From Pseudomonadota bacterium (GTDB taxonomy: Bacteria > Pseudomonadota > Alphaproteobacteria > Caulobacterales > Caulobacteraceae): 16,148 bases of DNA. The stretch covers positions 1 to 16,148 of the forward strand of contig JAEXZS010000086.1 of NCBI GenBank assembly GCA_023451375.1, written 5' to 3'. The notes under the pieces are model-generated. The model saw only the letters and a list, made by a program, of their open reading frames with translations. It was not told the DNA's origin and ran no database searches. This document shows, in pieces, positions 13,823-16,148 of the stretch (positions are counted from its first letter, which is position 1; each line of letters begins with the position of its first letter). A program made the translations under genes and the position numbers.

Positions 13823-13914
13823 TTGCCTGAGAATCTTCCGTCGGAGGGTGGCGGCCGGCGCGGATCGACCGATCATTCTGTTCGCGGTTAGACGGTCTGA
13901 AGAGGTCGGCGCGG

Positions 13915-15150
13915 ATGTTGGTGTGGCAGGCGATCAATACGCGCCTCAGCAGCGGGAATGACAACGACGGCTTGGACGTCGAGCTTCCGCGCGGACTGAA
14001 GACGGATAGGTTGAGCACCAGAGTCACGCTCCTCCGGCGAATCCGCATGCACCGCGCGCGGGCGACCGGCGGACGCGACGACGGCCACAAAGGCCGGACG
14101 GGCGCCGATCGTCTCGTATCCACCAGCGCGCCCAGGCAGCGGGTGATCGTGAGGGGGCTTGCCTCAGCCCACGCGGGACAGGGGTCACGACGTCTGGACG
14201 CCTTGAAGAACCACATCCGATACCTTGGCCGAAGCGGAGCTCGTTATGAGGGAGAGCGGCCCATCTTCTTCGACCGCGTCGATGACAACGCGGCCGCCCT
14301 GCAGAGGGTCGAGGAATGGCGGGAGGATCCTCGCCACTTCAGATTCATGATTTCCCCCGAGCACGGCGATCGCATCACCGATATGCGAGACTATGTCCGA
14401 ACCCTATTCGCGCGCGTGGCGGGCGACCTCGGGGAACCCGAGTTGGATTGGTTCGCGATCTGCCATTTCGACACGTCGCATCCGCATTCGCACGTTGTTC
14501 TCCGCGGGTTGAAAACGAACGGTCGCGATCTGATGATCCCGAAAGCGTACTACACGACGGGCATGCGGACGACGGCCGAGGCGCTTGCTCAAGAGAGACT
14601 TGGCGCCCTACGCCGGGGCGACCCGGAGTTGCGAATCTGGCGCGACACCAAGGCGGAGCATTTCACCGAACTCGATCGTCGACTTATCGCTGAGGCCGGC
14701 AGTGTCGGCCGGGTGAGCGACGGCGTCGGAGGAACCGATACTTGGTCGGCTTTGAAGCGGAGCCGGTTGCAGACACTGCAGCGTCTCGGTCTCGCCGTAC
14801 GGGAACGGGATCAATTCAGGCTCGACCAAAACCTTGAGGAGCGAGTGCGGCTGTTGCAGCCGCGCCAGGATCTCGTGCGGACACTCAATCAGCGGCGATT
14901 GGCCAGTGCGCGAGAGATCAGGCCTCTCACAGCAGGCAGGGTCCGCGGTCACGTGGTCGAGACCGGCGTTCACGATGAAAGAGGCCTCCGAGCGTTCGTG
15001 ATCGTCCGCGACGCTGCGGGTGTCGAGCACTACGCCAGTGTGCCGCCTGGCGCCCCTGCGATGCGCCTAGGAGCGCGCCTCGAGGTTGCGGCCGGACCCC
15101 CAGGAATTGCGCATGTCGTAGCCCGCCAGGAACGCGGATTCAGCCTCTGA
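13915..15150 (+). CDS. Relaxase/mobilization nuclease, RlxS/VirD2-like (DUF3363 group), short form
   Basis: This 411-residue DNA-nicking relaxase would cut one strand at oriT and pilot it during conjugative transfer. Residues about 76-110 (RVIVRGL-KNHIRYLGRSG) contain a candidate nucleophile Y103. RFMISPEHGDRITDMRDYVR (143-162) is the conserved core strand and helix. H184, H189, H191 and H193 in HFDTSHPHSH form the metal-binding histidine cluster. DLMIPKAYYTTGMR and LKRSRLQTLQRLGLAVRE follow, as in RlxS-type relaxases of integrative elements. The C-terminal GRVRGHVVETGVHDERGLRAF also fits, but the protein is shorter than the roughly 600 or more residues common in that group, so part of the C-terminal domain may be missing. 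ATG 13915 has a weak GAGG upstream, and ATG 14047 is an alternative. No coupling protein or type IV secretion gene is in the window. Confidence 0.8.
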   Translation: MLVWQAINTRLSSGNDNDGLDVELPRGLKTDRLSTRVTLLRRIRMHRARATGGRDDGHKGRTGADRLVSTSAPRQRVIVRGLASAHAGQGSRRLDALKNHIRYLGRSGARYEGERPIFFDRVDDNAAALQRVEEWREDPRHFRFMISPEHGDRITDMRDYVRTLFARVAGDLGEPELDWFAICHFDTSHPHSHVVLRGLKTNGRDLMIPKAYYTTGMRTTAEALAQERLGALRRGDPELRIWRDTKAEHFTELDRRLIAEAGSVGRVSDGVGGTDTWSALKRSRLQTLQRLGLAVRERDQFRLDQNLEERVRLLQPRQDLVRTLNQRRLASAREIRPLTAGRVRGHVVETGVHDERGLRAFVIVRDAAGVEHYASVPPGAPAMRLGARLEVAAGPPGIAHVVARQERGFSL

Positions 15151-15218
15151 TCAGTCGCCTAGCGCTGTCGATGGTAAGCTGGTCGGACGTGCTGCCGGCG
15201 CGGGCGCTTCTCTCGCGA

Positions 15219-15440
15219 TCATTCCGAAGCATATGCACCGCTGAGCAGCCGGACCGGATCCTCACCGAGAGCGGCGGACACGCGCTCTACGACCAGCAGT
15301 GTCGGATTTCGCCTACCCCGCTCAATTTCCCCGACATAGCTGTACGAAAGCCCTACCTCGTGAGCCAGCGCTTCAAGTGTCATCCGCTTCCGTAGGCGCG
15401 CCTGCCGGACGTTCTTGCCGAATGTAACCGTGAGTCCCAT
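15219..15440 (-). CDS. XRE-family helix-turn-helix repressor (controller-like)
   Basis: This is a 73-residue single-domain Cro/C1-type DNA-binding protein: MGLTVTFGKNVRQARLRKRM, TLEALAHEVGLSYSYVGEIE, then RGRRNPTLLVVERVSAALGE. The HTH spans about residues 19-44, with recognition helix SYSYVGEIERG. Length and lack of a second domain resemble restriction-modification controller proteins and QseC-like regulators of integrative elements. I start at ATG 15440. A longer frame from TTG 15494 would translate the palindromic operator itself and is less likely. No clear ribosome site precedes ATG 15440, so leaderless or weak translation is possible. It is divergent from the sigma gene, and two ACTATAGT palindromes lie between them, suggesting autoregulation and control of sigma. 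Confidence 0.82.
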   Translation of the reverse strand: MGLTVTFGKNVRQARLRKRMTLEALAHEVGLSYSYVGEIERGRRNPTLLVVERVSAALGEDPVRLLSGAYASE

Positions 15441-15477
15441 CGGCGAGAATGCGCGCGATAACCGCCACTCCCGGCCA

Positions 15478-15491
15478 GTCACTATAGTGAC
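15478..15491. promoter_or_regulatory. Operator palindrome 1 of the XRE-sigma intergenic region
   Basis: GTCACTATAGTGAC is a perfect 14-bp palindrome, 38 bases upstream of the XRE ATG. It is followed directly by CAAGCGGTG, a sequence repeated next to palindrome 2. The core TATAGT resembles a -10 hexamer on either strand, so binding could block a promoter. Confidence 0.7.
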
Positions 15492-15528
15492 CAAGCGGTG
15501 CGGCCGGCCGAAAGCTGGCCAAGCGGTG
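15491..15528. repeat. Direct repeat CCAAGCGGTG between the two operators
   Basis: CCAAGCGGTG occurs at 15491-15500 and again at 15519-15528, 28 bases apart. One copy follows palindrome 1 (sharing its last C) and the other ends just before palindrome 2. Between them is a GGCCGGCCGAAAGCTGGCC segment. The arrangement suggests duplication of an operator unit or a second protein-binding site. Confidence 0.75.
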
Positions 15529-15542
15529 GTTACTATAGTAAC
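15529..15542. promoter_or_regulatory. Operator palindrome 2 of the XRE-sigma intergenic region
   Basis: GTTACTATAGTAAC is a perfect 14-bp palindrome differing from palindrome 1 at only one symmetric base pair. The two centres are 51 bp apart, roughly five helical turns. It lies 67 bases before the sigma-factor start and contains TATAGT, a plausible -10 element. The ACTATAGT core resembles sites of C-type controller proteins. Confidence 0.7.
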
Positions 15543-15608
15543 TTCAACTTGGGTTGTGTCCTCTTCGCGCTTGAGGACGTGGCGTGAAGTTAGTCGGGAG
15601 GTATCTCC

Positions 15609-16034
15609 GTGGCTCGAATGAAAGCGAAGATCGCCGTGCGCGAGAGCACAGCGCGAGCTCCCTGTTCCGGGGAAGCCAGCGAAGCGGACGCCGGCATTTC
15701 TCAGAAGCTAATCGTCCGACTCGGCCAACGATTGGGCGCTGAAGCTGAGGACTATGTCCAAGAAGGGTGCCTCAGGTTCTACAAGCAAAAGCACGCAGCC
15801 GTGCGCGACGCGCCCGCTTTGATCGCGCGGATAGCGTTGAATCTCGCTGTTGATGCTCATCGTCGTCGTGAGCGTCAGAAGCGGTATATTGAAGACCTTC
15901 TCGCCACCCACGCTCACGTCGGAGAAGGTGGTCAGCAGTTCCATACCGTCCTGCTCAAGCAGGTCATTGCCTCCATGCCGGAGAAACAGCGGCACGTCTT
16001 CTTGTTGAATCGCTTCAGTGGTCTAAGAGTCTGA
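15609..16034 (+). pseudogene. ECF-like sigma-70 family sigma factor interrupted by an IS
   Basis: This encodes 141 residues of an extracytoplasmic-function-like sigma factor. Region 2 is about residues 45-95 (EDYVQEGCLRFYKQK, then APALIARIALNLAVDAHRRR). Region 4 starts at about 113 (LLKQVIASMPEKQRHVFLLN) and breaks at RFSGL139, where relatives continue with the helix-turn-helix that reads the -35 element. The last two codons belong to an inserted IS5-family element starting at about 16027. It should therefore not direct transcription unless the IS leaves. The GTG start at 15609 is fixed by GGGAGG seven bases upstream; ATG 15618 is too far. Two operator palindromes separate it from the divergent XRE gene. 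Its sequence is close to the FecI-type arrangement, but no anti-sigma gene is visible. Confidence 0.8.
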
Positions 16035-16148
16035 CTCGAAACTATCTGGCGTAAGTTCATAGGTTTGCCAGTCTGCGAGTGAGCATCTGCACGGCCGCGG
16101 TGAAGAGCCAGCTCCGGGCTGATGCTATGGTGGTCTCGAAGTCTTTAG
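16027..16148. mobile_element. IS5-family insertion sequence, right part only, inserted in sigma gene
   Basis: The element seems to begin at GAGTCTGACTCGAA (16027), directly after TAA (16024-16026) inside the sigma gene. TAA fits the TNA-type target duplication of some IS5-family groups. A transposase end on the minus strand follows at once. The other end lies beyond the window, so neither the inverted repeat nor the target duplication can be confirmed here. Confidence 0.65.
16057..16148 (-). CDS. IS5-family transposase, C-terminal fragment (continues beyond window)
   Basis: The minus strand, read in from the window edge, gives KDFETTIASARSWLFTAAVQ, then MLTRRLANL and TGA at 16059-16057, about 29 residues. 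The K-D-F/Y-E-x-T-x-A-S-x-x-W/F-x-F-x-A-x-x-x-x-x-x-R-R-L ending is characteristic of IS5-family DDE transposases. In that family a catalytic Glu lies about 15-20 residues before the visible part, hence outside the window. The gene is cut only by the window edge as far as can be seen. Confidence 0.75.
   Translation of the reverse strand, partial: KDFETTIASARSWLFTAAVQMLTRRLANL

Noticed and set aside
15415..15621. Plus-strand open frame across the XRE-sigma intergenic region
   Set aside because: It translates both operator palindromes (TIVT repeats), has no ribosome site, and runs into the sigma start; better read as regulatory DNA.
1..16148. CRISPR array or restriction-modification genes
   Set aside because: No regularly spaced repeats were seen, and despite a controller-like XRE protein no methylase or endonuclease gene is present in the window.

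Overview
The window is GC-rich chromosomal DNA from an alphaproteobacterium, most likely a Caulobacterales member of the Brevundimonas type. This rests on codon bias, the gene repertoire and promoter style, and is not proven by any marker gene. It reads as a core segment with remnants of acquired DNA at both ends.

Left end (1-1660): a prophage remnant. It has a small tail-type structural protein, a two-helix holin-like protein and a peptidoglycan hydrolase cut short right after its catalytic segment. A frameshifted, 3'-truncated gene on the other strand meets it. The remnant ends against the 3' end of a tRNA-Met (CAT) gene on the minus strand, the usual geometry of phage integration at a tRNA.

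Core (1734-13773): a secreted or lipid-anchored PQQ-type aldose dehydrogenase, a small lipoprotein, a hemerythrin-like HHE protein, a VOC-fold protein, and a beta-oxidation operon (thiolase plus fused enoyl-CoA hydratase/3-hydroxyacyl-CoA dehydrogenase). The operon has an ACGT-rich palindromic operator in front and a strong terminator behind. Next come a tightly packed aldo/keto reductase, an epoxide-hydrolase-like alpha/beta hydrolase and a luciferase-like flavin oxidoreductase, then a small acidic disordered protein. Last is a three-gene translationally coupled envelope operon: a lipoprotein, a class-A-acid-phosphatase-like lipoprotein lacking the PSGH histidine, and a secreted beta-helix protein. 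The hemerythrin gene and the acidic-protein gene both carry GGAAC-N18-TT sequences 28-29 bases before their starts, suggesting EcfG-type general stress control.

Right end (about 13800-16148): mobile-element DNA with visibly less extreme base composition. It carries a short RlxS/VirD2-type relaxase, a small XRE repressor and a divergent ECF-like sigma factor. The XRE-sigma intergenic region holds two near-identical 14-bp ACTATAGT palindromes, each joined to a copy of the same short direct repeat. The sigma gene is cut in its region 4 by an IS5-family insertion sequence whose transposase 3' end runs off the window. The XRE-operator-sigma switch next to a relaxase is the most interesting unit here: it looks like a control module of an integrative or mobilizable element that has been inactivated by the IS.
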